Source: Deinococcus sp. Arct2-2 (GTDB lineage: Bacteria; Deinococcota; Deinococci; Deinococcales; Deinococcaceae). Taken from it: a stretch of DNA of 61,768 bases. Each line of letters starts with the position of its first letter. The stretch's first letter is position 1. The notes beneath the pieces are model-generated. The model saw only the letters and a list, made by a program, of their open reading frames with translations. It was not told the DNA's origin and ran no database searches. Made by a program: the position numbers and the translations under genes. The DNA lies in assembly GCF_004801315.1 (NCBI RefSeq), contig NZ_SSNW01000023.1:1-61768 (forward strand), written 5' to 3'. Positions 25,406 through 33,979 of the stretch are shown one piece after another.

Positions 25406-26251
25406 ATGATCCTTATTACCTCGGCCAGTGGTCATGTCGGCAGCGCCATCCTCCGTAGTCTGGTGCAGGCTCAGCTGCCTGTTCGCGCCTTTGTACACAG
25501 TGAACAGGGCAAAGAACAGCTCAGCAGAGCAGGCGTTCATGACATCGTTGTGGGCGACCTGCTTGATCCCGCCTCACTCCGTGCCGCTTTCCGGGACGTG
25601 AACCAGGTGTTCCATATTGGCCCGCCGGAGCATCCCCGTGAACTGGCCATTGGTCAGGCCATGGTTGACCTCGCTCAGGAGCATGAAGTCTCGCAATTTG
25701 TGTACTTCTCCGTACTTCAGCCGTTCATCTCTTCACTACGCCACCACTGGAACAAGCTCCTGACTCAGGAATACCTGGTCGATTCAGGAGTTCCGTACAC
25801 TGTCTTGCATCCGACCATGTTTATGCAAAGCCCGCAACGGGCCATCCAGAGTGGCGTGATGGCCGCGCCCTATTCGCCGGATCAACCCATGTCGGTGGTC
25901 GATCTGGACGATGTGGCCGAGGTCGCGGTGAAAGTGCTCAGCGAGCAGAATCATTTGCGGGCCGCCTACGACTTGATCGGAGATGAGCCCCTCACGCTTC
26001 GGCAGCGGGCTGAGATCGTCAGCAGAGTGGCAGGCAGATCCATTGAGGTGCAGCAGATCCCCCTGGAGACGGTCACTGCCCAACTGCCGCGCAGCACCCT
26101 GATTGAAGCCTACGGGTCAGATTCATTGGGGCGGATGTTTACCTATTACTCGCGCCATGGCTTGACCGGCAGTTCCAATGTGCTGGGCTGGGTATTGGGC
26201 CGCCGACCAACAAGTTATGAGGCGTTTGTCCGCAAGAGCCTGGGGCACTGA
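25406..26251 (+). CDS. NmrA-type NAD(P)-binding oxidoreductase
   Basis: A 281-aa atypical SDR of the NmrA/QOR2 type. The N-terminal ILITSASGHVGSAILRSL is the dinucleotide-binding loop (ASGxxG variant), VVGDLLDPASLRAAF and VFHIGPP follow, and the active-site Tyr region is weak (FVYFSVLQP). Members either reduce quinones with NADPH or sense the NADP/NADPH ratio. The ATG at 25406 has GGAG 6 bases upstream and lies 13 bases after the cupin stop. Last gene of the four-gene operon; quinone or electrophile detoxification is the best guess for the group. Confidence 0.85.
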   Translation: MILITSASGHVGSAILRSLVQAQLPVRAFVHSEQGKEQLSRAGVHDIVVGDLLDPASLRAAFRDVNQVFHIGPPEHPRELAIGQAMVDLAQEHEVSQFVYFSVLQPFISSLRHHWNKLLTQEYLVDSGVPYTVLHPTMFMQSPQRAIQSGVMAAPYSPDQPMSVVDLDDVAEVAVKVLSEQNHLRAAYDLIGDEPLTLRQRAEIVSRVAGRSIEVQQIPLETVTAQLPRSTLIEAYGSDSLGRMFTYYSRHGLTGSSNVLGWVLGRRPTSYEAFVRKSLGH

Positions 26252-26708
26252 GCAACGGCTCTGACGACCAGGTGATTAGCCTGAACCAAAGCCGCCTCGC
26301 CCCCGGTTCCACGAGACGAGATAGACAACTGCGATCAAGAGGAGACTGTGCCGGACTGGCAGCGGCAGTTGGAACACCCACCTGCTGGTTAGGCACACTC
26401 CGCTCCGTGTGAACGCGCAGAGTTCAGCGGGTTCAGCCTCGGTGAGCTTGAGCAGTTGGTTTCTTCTTTCGTCATTGCGCTTTACCGCGCCTTCCAACGA
26501 TGACGAGTAGTCACGGCGATCTCCCCCCTTCGCGCGACCTCGCCCATCGGCTGACCATCCTCAACCTGGCCCAGGATCCCGAACCCCTGCTGTTCCGTGT
26601 CCTGCTTCCTTGTCAGCGCGCCTCCAGCTTGCCACTGAATTCGCAATTGAGTTGGACTGAGATTTGGGGGCCACGTCAAAGTGGAGTGAACCCAAAGTAC
26701 CGGTTCTC
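26252..26708. other. intergenic, possible remnant
   Basis: No complete gene. The minus strand at about 26300-26450 includes a hydrophobic stretch (LLLIAVVYLVSW) that could be a leftover of a membrane protein, and short frames near 26500-26700 look random. The right edge is the 13-bp repeat that flanks the IS1182 element. Confidence 0.3.
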
Positions 26709-28471
26709 CATCATTTTTGATACCGCTGGTTTACTCGCCCGCTGTGATGAAGCGGGCGTAGCATGACCTCAGACGCAAGGAGGTCAGCCTATGAGCCTAA
26801 AGGACAGTCATCCCCGCTCCGTGCCAGAAGACACCGCCCGCATTGCCAAGGCGATCTTCAACAAAGGGCATCGTTACCTTTTGCTGCGCGACACTTTCGG
26901 TGATTTCTTCGACAGCGACGATTTCCGCACTTTGTTTCATGTTGAAGGCCGGCCGGCGGTTGATCCGGCGCAACTGGCGCTGATCACCTTAGTGCAGTTC
27001 GCTGAGAACCTCAGCGATGAACGTGCTGCGGATGCGGTTCGGGCACGCATAGACCTCAAATACTTACTGGCGCTGCCCCTTGATCATCCTGGCTTCGACG
27101 CCAGCGTTTTGTCCGAGTTCCGTACTCGTCTGATGAACGGGCATGGCGAGCAGTTACTGTTCGAGCGACTTCTAGAACGGTTTCGCGCGCAGCAGTTGCT
27201 GCGCGCTCGTGGTCGGCAGCGCACTGATTCAACCCATGTGCTGGCCGCTGTCCGGGCGCTGAACCGTGTGAGCTTAGTCAGCGAAACATTTCGACACGCC
27301 CTGAACGTGCTTGCGATCGCGGCACCCGACTGGCTTGTGGAGCACACCCAGAAAGAGTGGGTGCAGAGATATGCCAGCCACTTCGACCTGCAGGTCGAAG
27401 TGGCCGAAGGCTGGCAAACGAGACGCGAAGCCTTGCTCGTTCAGGTGGGTGCAGATGGACACCAGCTCCTGACAGACGTTCTGGCACAGGATGCGCCCCC
27501 CTGGCTAAGAGAGGTGCCCGCCATAAGTGTCCTGTGGAAAGTCTGGCTCCAGAATTTCACACCGACTGAGGCGGGAAGACTGCGGTGGCGGACGGGAGAT
27601 GAAATTCCGCCGAGCGCCGACTTCGTGAGCTCGCCCTATGATGTTGACGCTCGATACAGCAAAAAGCGATCAACGTCGTGGGTCGGCTACAAAGTGCATC
27701 TCACAGAAATGTGTGATGACGACCTGCCGCTGCTGATCACCAATGTAGAGACGTCTCCTGCCACCACCCAAGATGTTGATGTGTTGGAAGACGTACACGA
27801 TCACTTGGCGGCAAGAGTGCTGTTGCCTGAGTCGCATCTGGTGAATCTGGGCTATCTCAGCACAGGGTTGCTGGTGAGCGAGCAAAAGGCTCACCAGTTG
27901 AAGCTGATCGGGCCGGCCCGATCAGACGAGCGGTGGCAAGCGAGGGCTGGAAAGGGATGTGCAGCAGAGCATTTCAAGATCGACTGGGAGGCACAGACGC
28001 TGACCTGCCCTGCGGGGCAAGTCAGTGCGAGTTGGACGGACGCACTGGATGCCCGCCAACGAGCCGTAGTCAAAATCAAGTTCTCAAGCACGCAGTGCAA
28101 GAACTGTGCCCTCAAAGTGGACTGCACCACAGCGGCACGGCGTACCGTCACGATCCAAGAAAAGGAGCGGCACCTGGCAGTGTTGGCGTGGCGATCTTGG
28201 GCGCAGACCCAGGAGTTTGCGGCGCTGTAGGCCAAACGCGCCGGAGTTGAAGGAACCATATCTGTCGGCGTGCGGGTGACCGGCATGCGCCGGTCACGCT
28301 ATTGCGGCTTGGCCAAAACGCGTCTGCAACACCTCTGCACTGCCTCAGCGCTGAATTTGCTTCGCGTCGCAGATCATCTGGCTGGATGTCCCCGCGCTAG
28401 AACTCGCGTTTCCGCATTCACACGCCTTCTGGCACAGGTTGCCTGAGTAAACCAGCGGCATCATTTTTGAT
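26709..28471 (+). mobile_element. IS1182-family insertion sequence
   Basis: The ends share GAT(A/G)CCGCTGGTTTACTC in inverted orientation (26719-26736 and 28445-28462). The 13-bp sequence CATCATTTTTGAT is present at both borders, 26709-26721 and 28459-28471. The right copy continues into GATGG, making a small stem-loop with CCATCA. IS1182-type elements are known to prefer hairpin targets, which fits. The element holds one transposase gene with a premature stop. Confidence 0.75.
26791..28446 (+). pseudogene. IS1182-family transposase with nonsense codon
   Basis: A 551-codon frame interrupted once, by TAG at 28228-28230. Before it: DUF772-type N-terminal domain (LRDTFGDFFDSDDF; ALITLVQFAENLSDERAADAV), DSTHVLAAVRALNR with the first catalytic Asp, the central YSKKRSTSWVGYKVH, and the Cys motif CKNCALKVDC. 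After it, still in frame: AKRAGVEGTISVGVRVTGMRRSRYCGLAKTRLQH, the conserved C-terminal catalytic block with the Glu. The stop most likely replaced Tyr of the usual LYAxRAGIEGT motif. Protein ended at 28230 would lack the catalytic Glu. Confidence 0.85.
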
Positions 28472-28503
28472 GATGGCCTCAGGCAGGTGGGTTCCAATGG
28501 CGT

Positions 28504-28900
28504 ATGGAACATGACAACCAAGCACTGGCCGCCCTCTTTCTGACACCGTTTCCTGGGTTTCGGCTGGATCAAGTGTTGGTCGGCGACAGGGTCACTGTCA
28601 TGGCGACCAGCATTCAACCCACTTCGGCTTGTCCGAAGTGTGGCACGTGCAGCGCTCACATTCACAGTCGATATTGCCGTCATCTGACCGACCTTCCCGC
28701 CTGTGGAACGGCAGTCACCCTAAACCTCGCTGTTCGCCGTTTCGTCTGCCGAGAATTGCGGTGTGATCGGCAGATCTTCTGTGAGCGATTCGTCGATGGA
28801 CTCCCCGCCTACAGACGTCGGAGTCAACGGGCATTGGCGACCATTCAACACCTCTCCGTGATTCTGGGGGGCAATGCGGGTGCTGCACTGCTGGTGATCG
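28504..28900 (+). pseudogene. ISL3-family transposase, N-terminal fragment
   Basis: Begins MEHDNQALAALFLTPFPGFR at ATG 28504 and contains the zinc-finger region of ISL3 transposases: CPKCGTC near residue 45 and VRRFVCRELRCDRQIFCERF. The frame remains ISL3-like to GGNAGAALLV at about 28895, then reads through antisense of an IS630 gene. The catalytic part is missing, so it was cut by a rearrangement joining it to the IS630 fragment. Confidence 0.8.
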
Positions 28901-29533
28901 CACCCAAGGTGGACACCTTGTCCCAACTGGCTGTGCCGAAGACCACGGGGGTCTTCCCCCGGGGAGCCCACGTGTGCTTCACGGTGCCTTTCATACTGAA
29001 CCCCACTTCGCCCGGAAACACCAGTGTCGCGCCCGCAGCTACTTTTTTTTCAACTCGGGCACCGTGGTTTGGATCCAAGTCGCCACGGCGTCTGGATTCT
29101 GTTCCAGAGCGCGTTTGTCAGGCTTCTGACGCGAGAAACCCATCTGGTGCAGGATGCGACGGACATGATCCCGGTGATGCCAGATGTTGAATTGATGACC
29201 GATGACGTCCCTGACCCGGAGCGTCGTCCAACTCACGTCCGGGAAGCCGTGAACCTGTGCCCCCTCGTTGAGGAGCCGCTTGAGGCTCTCCCGCTGCTCC
29301 GGGGAGAGCGCCGGCGCTCTCCCCGGAGTGACGGTGGCCTGCAGGGCGTCTGCCCCCTGCTGCCGCAGGCGTTGTCTCCAGGTGCGGAGGGTGCTCATCG
29401 AGACCCCCAGGAACTCAGCCAGCTCCTTGGAACTGTGCTGCTGGGCCTCGAGCAGCTGGAGGAAGTGCAGTCGACGTTCTTCAACTTGAGCTCGCGTGAG
29501 GTGCGAGGGCCGCCAATGGTCGGTCACCCGCAC
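28880..29533 (-). pseudogene. IS630-family transposase, C-terminus lost
   Basis: Minus-strand frame 29533-29039 encodes the helix-turn-helix half (LAEFLGVSMSTLRTWRQRL, LHQMGFSRQKPDKRALEQ) and stops just after a run of eight A residues (29050-29043). The next frame, entered by slippage on that run, continues VAAGATLVFPGEVGFSMKGTVKHTWAPRGKTPVV with the DDE-domain Glu/Asp region. Slippage at poly-A is usual in IS630-type elements, so this frameshift alone need not be a defect. The gene ends abruptly at about 28900 where ISL3 sequence begins, so the last catalytic residue is missing. Confidence 0.8.
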
Positions 29534-29689
29534 ACTGTACCGTCCCTCATTTCAGCCGAGATCAATAATGGACGACCACAGGCGTGTCTATATTTATTGT
29601 CGTGCCGGATTGTGGCGTCCGAGCTTGTCTTGAGCAGCAGTCGTCCAGAATGGTCACGTCACGCGTACGACCGCGCGTTGCGGTCGGTT

Positions 29690-29862
29690 TCTTAAGCGTG
29701 TATCTCACGCATGACGACCTCTTTGCTGGCGAGGGGTTGTTCAGGACACTGACGTTGGCGTGCCGACCACTCGGGTTCGGTCATCTTGAGCCAAGACGCA
29801 TGTTTCGGCGTGTACATCCACTCAAATCGGCGGATCAGTTGCTGAGCTTCCTCTGCGGGGAG
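29690..29862 (-). pseudogene. IS630-family transposase, C-terminal fragment
   Basis: The minus strand reads EEAQQLIRRFEWMYTPKHASWLKMTEPEWSARQRQC, matching the conserved C-terminal block of IS630 transposases (RFEWxYTPKHxSWLNMAE), where the final catalytic Glu follows. It does not join the IS630 gene at 28880-29533, which lies to its left in the opposite sense of order, so it is from a second copy or from a rearranged one. Too short to carry its own start. Confidence 0.65.
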
Positions 29863-29869
29863 ATGCGGA

Positions 29870-30808
29870 TCAAGGGGAAGTCGCCTGCTGTGCTGCGTCT
29901 TGGCGGGGGGAAGCCCCGAAGAGCCGGCGGTATTCGCGGCTGAACTGCGACGCGCTCTCGTAACCCACCGCGTGGCCCGCCGCCTCGGCAGTATGGGTCT
30001 GGCCCTGCATCAGCCGCCGCGCCTCTTGCAAGCGGAGCTGCTTGTGGTATTGCAGCGGCGTCAGGCCGGTCATGGTTTTGAAGTGCTGGTGCAGGGCGGT
30101 GCGGCTCATGTGCACTTCTTGCGTCAGCGCCTCCAGGCGGTAGGGCGCGGTGAAGGTGTCTTTGAGGCGGTTCATGACTTGGGTGATCTGAAGCGCCTTG
30201 CCCGTTCCGGCGATCACCTGATGCATCGGGGTCGCCGCCCCCCCTTGCAGCGCCCGGTACAGAACTTCGCGTTCAAACAGTGGGGCAAGAACCGAGATCT
30301 CCTCGGGATGATCCAGCAGCCCCACCAAGCGGGTGAAGGCGTCCAACAGGTTCGGCGTAACAGCTTGCAAGGTTAGGCCAGCACTGGGGGCTGCCCCGGG
30401 CGCTGGACAGGCACCGGCGGCCGCCAACAGCTCCCGCAGCAGGTCGCGGTCAAGGTCGAGGCGCAGGCACAGGTACGGCTCCCCCGGCGACCCCTGGAGA
30501 ATCTCGCCCACCACGGGCAGCGACGCCGAAACGATCAAGCAGTGGGCGGCGTCGTAGTGAAACAGCTGATTGCCCAGGAGCACTTTCTTGGCCCCCTGCA
30601 CGATCAGGCACAGGGCAGGTTCGTGAAGCACGTGCAGCGGCGCGCTGGGCTGGGAATAGCGGATCAGGTGCAGGCGGGGAAGAGGGGTGGCCTGGACCCC
30701 CTCCTGCGTGGCACATCGGGTGACCAGGGCGGTCAAGATGTCGAGGCTGTCTTTGAAAACGCTTGGGGACACCCCACTGGGAGAGCTGGCCTGGACGGGA
30801 GCGCACAT
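29870..30808 (-). CDS. AraC-family transcriptional regulator (AraC_N type)
   Basis: A 312-aa regulator. The N-terminal AraC_N domain is recognisable by HLIRYSQPSAPLHVLHEPALCLIVQGAKKVLLG and by YDAAHCLIVSASLPVVGEI; the C-terminal helix-turn-helix pair is YRLEALTQEVHMSRTALHQHFKTMTGLTPLQYHKQLRLQEARRLM and AAGHAVGYESASQFSREYRRLFGASP. This subgroup commonly activates neighbouring alcohol dehydrogenase or SDR genes. It is divergent from the truncated SDR at 30973, with 164 bases between the starts, so that SDR was probably its target. The ligand is unknown. Confidence 0.88.
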   Translation of the reverse strand: MCAPVQASSPSGVSPSVFKDSLDILTALVTRCATQEGVQATPLPRLHLIRYSQPSAPLHVLHEPALCLIVQGAKKVLLGNQLFHYDAAHCLIVSASLPVVGEILQGSPGEPYLCLRLDLDRDLLRELLAAAGACPAPGAAPSAGLTLQAVTPNLLDAFTRLVGLLDHPEEISVLAPLFEREVLYRALQGGAATPMHQVIAGTGKALQITQVMNRLKDTFTAPYRLEALTQEVHMSRTALHQHFKTMTGLTPLQYHKQLRLQEARRLMQGQTHTAEAAGHAVGYESASQFSREYRRLFGASPRQDAAQQATSP

Positions 30809-30972
30809 ACGGATCAGCGTATCCCGATCAGCGGCTTCCCTGCACCAGACTGCCCTCGGGGTGGAAGATCAGGCAAGAAGTTGGGCCTTTTGGTGTAGGG
30901 CAGAGCGGCGTGCGGCCTCTAGCGTAGACCCTGCCCCGCTGAAGCCGTCACCCGGCGGAGCCAAGGAGCACC

Positions 30973-31506
30973 ATGACTCAACAGCTTCCTCCTTTGTCCG
31001 GCAAAGTCGTCGTCATCACCGGGGCCAGCAGCGGCATCGGTGAAGCCACCGCCCGGCTACTGGCCCGTCAGGGCATGCACGTGATCTTGGGGGCCAGGCG
31101 CACCGACCGCCTCGAACAGGTGGTGACTGAACTGCGTACCCGGGGGGGGCGTGCCGATGCGCTCGCCACCGATGTCACCCGCCTCGAAGATCTTCAGGCG
31201 CTGGTGGCCCTGGCGGAACAGGTGGCCGGACGAGTGGACGTCATGATCAATAATGCCGGGGTCATGCCCCTGTCGGCCCTGGAGGCCCTCAAGATTGACG
31301 AGTGGAACCGAATGATCGACGTCAACATTCGGGGCGTGCTGCACGGGATCGCGGCGAGCTTGCCGATCATGAAGCGGCAGGGCCACGGTCACTTCGTCAA
31401 CGTGTCGTCCATCGGGGCGTACCACGTGAGTCCCACGGCGGCGGTGTACTGCGCGACCAAATTCGCTGTGAATGCCATCTCAGAGGGCCTCAGGCAGGAA
31501 CAATGA
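30973..31506 (+). pseudogene. SDR-family oxidoreductase, C-terminus missing
   Basis: A classical SDR of the YdfG/serine-dehydrogenase-like type with [29 protein letters not shown] with Ser, and YCATK with Tyr and Lys, preceded by AAGGAG. After SEGLRQEQ the frame stops at codon 178, where relatives continue for about 65 residues (substrate loop and last strands). Sequence downstream of 31506 does not restore the family in another frame, so the 3' end has been deleted or replaced. Function is doubtful. Confidence 0.82.
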
Positions 31507-31618
31507 AATTGTCATCCGGCCTGCGAAAATCGGTTAAGTCCGCACCACGTCCTCTCCCGCTCCCCGGCACGCCGCTCTTCCGCGACCTGCTCAGGAGCGT
31601 CCTGCTCGGAGACCTGCC

Positions 31619-31903
31619 ATGACCAATGATCCGCACTCTGCTGTTGCTACGCACCCCTATGTGGGACTCTGGGTGACCGCTGACGGCCAAGTTCGCCACC
31701 AATTGTTACCAAACAACCGCTATATCGAAGCCCGTGGAACGCGCGAGGCCGCGTATCAGGGCCGCTACGAGGTGACGGGCGACCATATCGAGTATTGGGA
31801 CGACACCGGCTTCACCGCAGACGGCGACTTCCGTGGCGACGTGTTGTACCACGGCGGGATGGTGCTGACCCGCCACGCGATGATGCCTGGAGCCAACGCA
31901 TGA
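31619..31903 (+). CDS. Atu4866-domain protein
   Basis: A 94-aa protein matching the small Atu4866 family (lipocalin-like beta barrel, structure known for the Agrobacterium member, function unknown): YVGLWVTADGQVRHQLLPNNRYIEARG, AYQGRYEVTGDHIEYWDDTGFTADGDF, VLYHGGMVLTR. Length is full. Such genes often sit beside SDRs under AraC control, as here, so it may be a partner of the truncated SDR. The 110 bases between hold no recognised gene. Confidence 0.85.
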   Translation: MTNDPHSAVATHPYVGLWVTADGQVRHQLLPNNRYIEARGTREAAYQGRYEVTGDHIEYWDDTGFTADGDFRGDVLYHGGMVLTRHAMMPGANA

Positions 31904-31940
31904 CGAAGACTGGGCTTGAGTCGGTCTTGCGCACGTTTGG

Positions 31941-32830
31941 TTAAGCCACCCCTGCTTGGCGCTCGAACTCGTGTGGTGTCAAGTCGTCCAAAGTCGAATG
32001 ACGGCGCCGTCGAGTGTAGAAGACTTCAATGTATTCAAAGATGGCTTGCCGAGCTACCGTTCGGCTTTCAACAGGAGCCGTGTCCAGCAGCTCCCGTTTC
32101 AGGGAGCTGAACAAGCTTTCTAAGACGCTGTTCTCCCAACAATTGCCCTTCCGGCTCATGCTCCCTTGCGCACCGATGCGCGTCAATTCGGCCTGAAAAA
32201 TTTTACTAGCGTATTGACTGCCTTAGGTCGCTGTGGTGGATCAAGCCAAGCGGAGGTTTCCTTGTGCCTACCGCCATTGCAAGGCTGTCAAGGGCAAGGT
32301 CGCCGGCATCTGGGCCTGCATGGCATACCCCACGACGGCTCGCGAATGCAGGTCAAGCGTGACGGCCACATACAGCCACCCCTCTGTGGTAGGGATACAC
32401 GTCAGATCAGAAGCCCACACCGTAGTGGCGTGCTGAACGGCACATTTTCGGTTCAACACGTTGGGGCAGACCGCACAGGGGTGTTCGCTGTCCGTTGTGC
32501 GGACGAATCGTCGCTTTCCCTTGGCCCGCAGGCCAGCCGCCCGCAAGGGGCGCGAAATCCGCTTTCGGGAAACAGGTTGTCCTTCAGCACGCAGGTCAGC
32601 CTGAAGACGAGGTGCACCGGAGCGCCCTGTGCTGGCCGGGTGAAGCTCATGAATGCGCTGCTCCAGCAGCGCATCCTGCTCAGCGTGTGGTGAGGTCGGC
32701 CTTCTTTGCTAGCTGTAAAACGCACTGCTGGACACGTTCAGCACCCGATACAACACGTTCAGCGGATACTGACTGCGCCACTGTTGGATCAACACGTGTC
32801 TCAACGCGTGGTCTCTCTGGCACAGAAGCG
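31941..32830 (-). pseudogene. IS3-family transposase orfB, broken
   Basis: The integrase core is spread over several frames: FYSxxKKADLTTR near 32810, SGAPRLQADLRAEGQPVSRKRI near 32620, TTVWASDLTCIPTTEGWLYVAVTLDLHSRAVVGYA at 32330-32440 with the first catalytic Asp, and MSRKGNCWENSVLESLFSSLKRELLD...YTRRRRHSTLDDLTPHEFE at 31941-32160 with the catalytic Glu. Frameshifts and stops between these blocks make a full transposase impossible. Confidence 0.8.
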
Positions 32831-33139
32831 GGCAGGCCCCATACGGGTGGCGTCCTGCCCAAGACAGGCCGCGGCTTTTTTCAGTATCTCGCGTTCCTGA
32901 CGCAGAATTTCGTTTTCTTTCCGCAGGCGTTTGAGTTCCTCTTGCTCGGGTGTCAAGAGCTGACGGCCCTGACCAGGGAAGGCCAAGTTTCCGTGGTGCT
33001 GGTCGGCGTTGATCCACGTTCTCAAGGCGGAAAGTCCAATGCCAAGGTCGCGGGCGGTGCCCGCGATATGTTCGGTGGACTGCGCGAGCCCGGCAGCGTC
33101 TCGCTTGAACTCGGCGGTGTACGTTGTGCGCTGGGTCAT
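32801..33139 (-). CDS. IS3-family transposase orfA
   Basis: A small helix-turn-helix protein with a leucine-zipper-like segment: MTQRTTYTAEFKRDAAGLAQ at the start (ATG 33139), the DNA-binding GTARDLGIGLSALRTWI, and the coiled coil PEQEELKRLRKENEILRQEREILKKA. These three blocks define the first gene of IS3 elements. In working elements a -1 shift at its end fuses it to orfB; here orfB is broken, so OrfA alone could act only as an inhibitor. Confidence 0.75.
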   Translation of the reverse strand: MTQRTTYTAEFKRDAAGLAQSTEHIAGTARDLGIGLSALRTWINADQHHGNLAFPGQGRQLLTPEQEELKRLRKENEILRQEREILKKAAACLGQDATRMGPARFCARETTR

Positions 33140-33260
33140 GGGGTGCCTCCGCGTGAATCGGGGCTTCACTCCAGGGGTGCAAAATCGACTTACCCTCACA
33201 ACGTCTTGTTGACGGTTACCTTCACGTGGGGAATAGACTCACACCAAACTTATCTTAAAG

Positions 33261-33277
33261 AGAGTAATCTCGTAAGA
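33261..33277. promoter_or_regulatory. repeat motif before PadR gene (copy 1)
   Basis: AGAGTAATCTCGTAAGA ends 4 bases before the PadR start codon. The related AGAGTAATCGTGTAAGA occurs at 35015-35031, upstream of the small gene at 35132. Shared regulatory site, perhaps for PadR itself. Confidence 0.45.
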
Positions 33278-33280
33278 GTA

Positions 33281-33865
33281 ATGTCTTCTATCCGATTATT
33301 CATCCTGTCATCGTTTGACAAACTCGGGCCTATGCATGGCCACCGCCTTCGTCTTGAGGCAGAACACGACCGTGTGCATTTGTGGACAGATATCTCTGTT
33401 GGTGCAGTGTACGGGGCGATGAACCGGCTTGCATCGGAGGGCCTGCTGCGGGAGGCAGGCCAAGAACGTGAAGGCAACCGCCCCACCCGTCAACTGTATG
33501 AGATTACTCAGGAAGGACGCACCAAGCTGGCTGCCCTGCGCCAGGAAGGCCTCGGTGAAGTGTGGTTCAAATACGATCCGTTCGATCTTGCGCTGACCCG
33601 GACAGACCCGGACGCCCTGAGCACCTTGCCGTCCGTCTTGGCACACAGATTGGAGGCTATGCAGGCGCTGTTGGAAAAAACCAGAGTCATAAATGTGGAC
33701 GCCCGCGATTACCTTAGCTTGGCTGAGGAGTGGGCGCTGCGACACTCCGAGTACCGGCTTGAAGCCGAGATCGCGTACCTGACTGATCTGTTGATGGTGG
33801 CCGACGACATCGTGGCCGACGAACGCCACCCACGTCCCCGTAAGCTGATGCCCAACCGTGTCTAA
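33281..33865 (+). CDS. PadR-family transcriptional regulator
   Basis: A 194-aa winged-helix regulator. The PadR N-terminal domain is MSSIRLFILSSFDKLGPMHGHRLRLEAE...VGAVYGAMNRLASEGLLREAGQEREGNRPTRQLYEITQEGR, with the characteristic PMHGHRL helix and wing. The C-terminal half (QALLEKTRVI...YRLEAEIAYLTDLL) is the usual helical dimerisation part. The ATG at 33281 was chosen because it begins the domain although the frame is open far upstream through the IS3 element. No strong ribosome binding site. The repeat motif overlapping its leader suggests autoregulation. Confidence 0.88.
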   Translation: MSSIRLFILSSFDKLGPMHGHRLRLEAEHDRVHLWTDISVGAVYGAMNRLASEGLLREAGQEREGNRPTRQLYEITQEGRTKLAALRQEGLGEVWFKYDPFDLALTRTDPDALSTLPSVLAHRLEAMQALLEKTRVINVDARDYLSLAEEWALRHSEYRLEAEIAYLTDLLMVADDIVADERHPRPRKLMPNRV

Positions 33866-33979
33866 ATCCACATACTGATCTTTAGATCCGTAGCGAAAAA
33901 CGGCAAATTATTCGCTGCTTCAGGTGTTCCCGGCCGCGCGTCGGTGACTGTTGCACGCTCCCGTTTCCCCGGAGGTTCC

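Larger units (their letters stand above)
31918..33192 (-). mobile_element. IS3-family insertion sequence, degenerate
   Basis: About 1275 bp. The ends show related inverted sequences (AGTCGGTCTTGCGCAC at left; AGTCGATTTTGCACC on the minus strand at right). It contains an IS3-type orfA and a broken orfB. The full length of IS3 elements is preserved but the transposase is not. Confidence 0.7.

Noticed and set aside
32495..33280. Long N-terminal extension of the PadR protein
   Set aside because: It is the antisense of the IS3 orfA gene read through by chance; the PadR domain begins at 33281.
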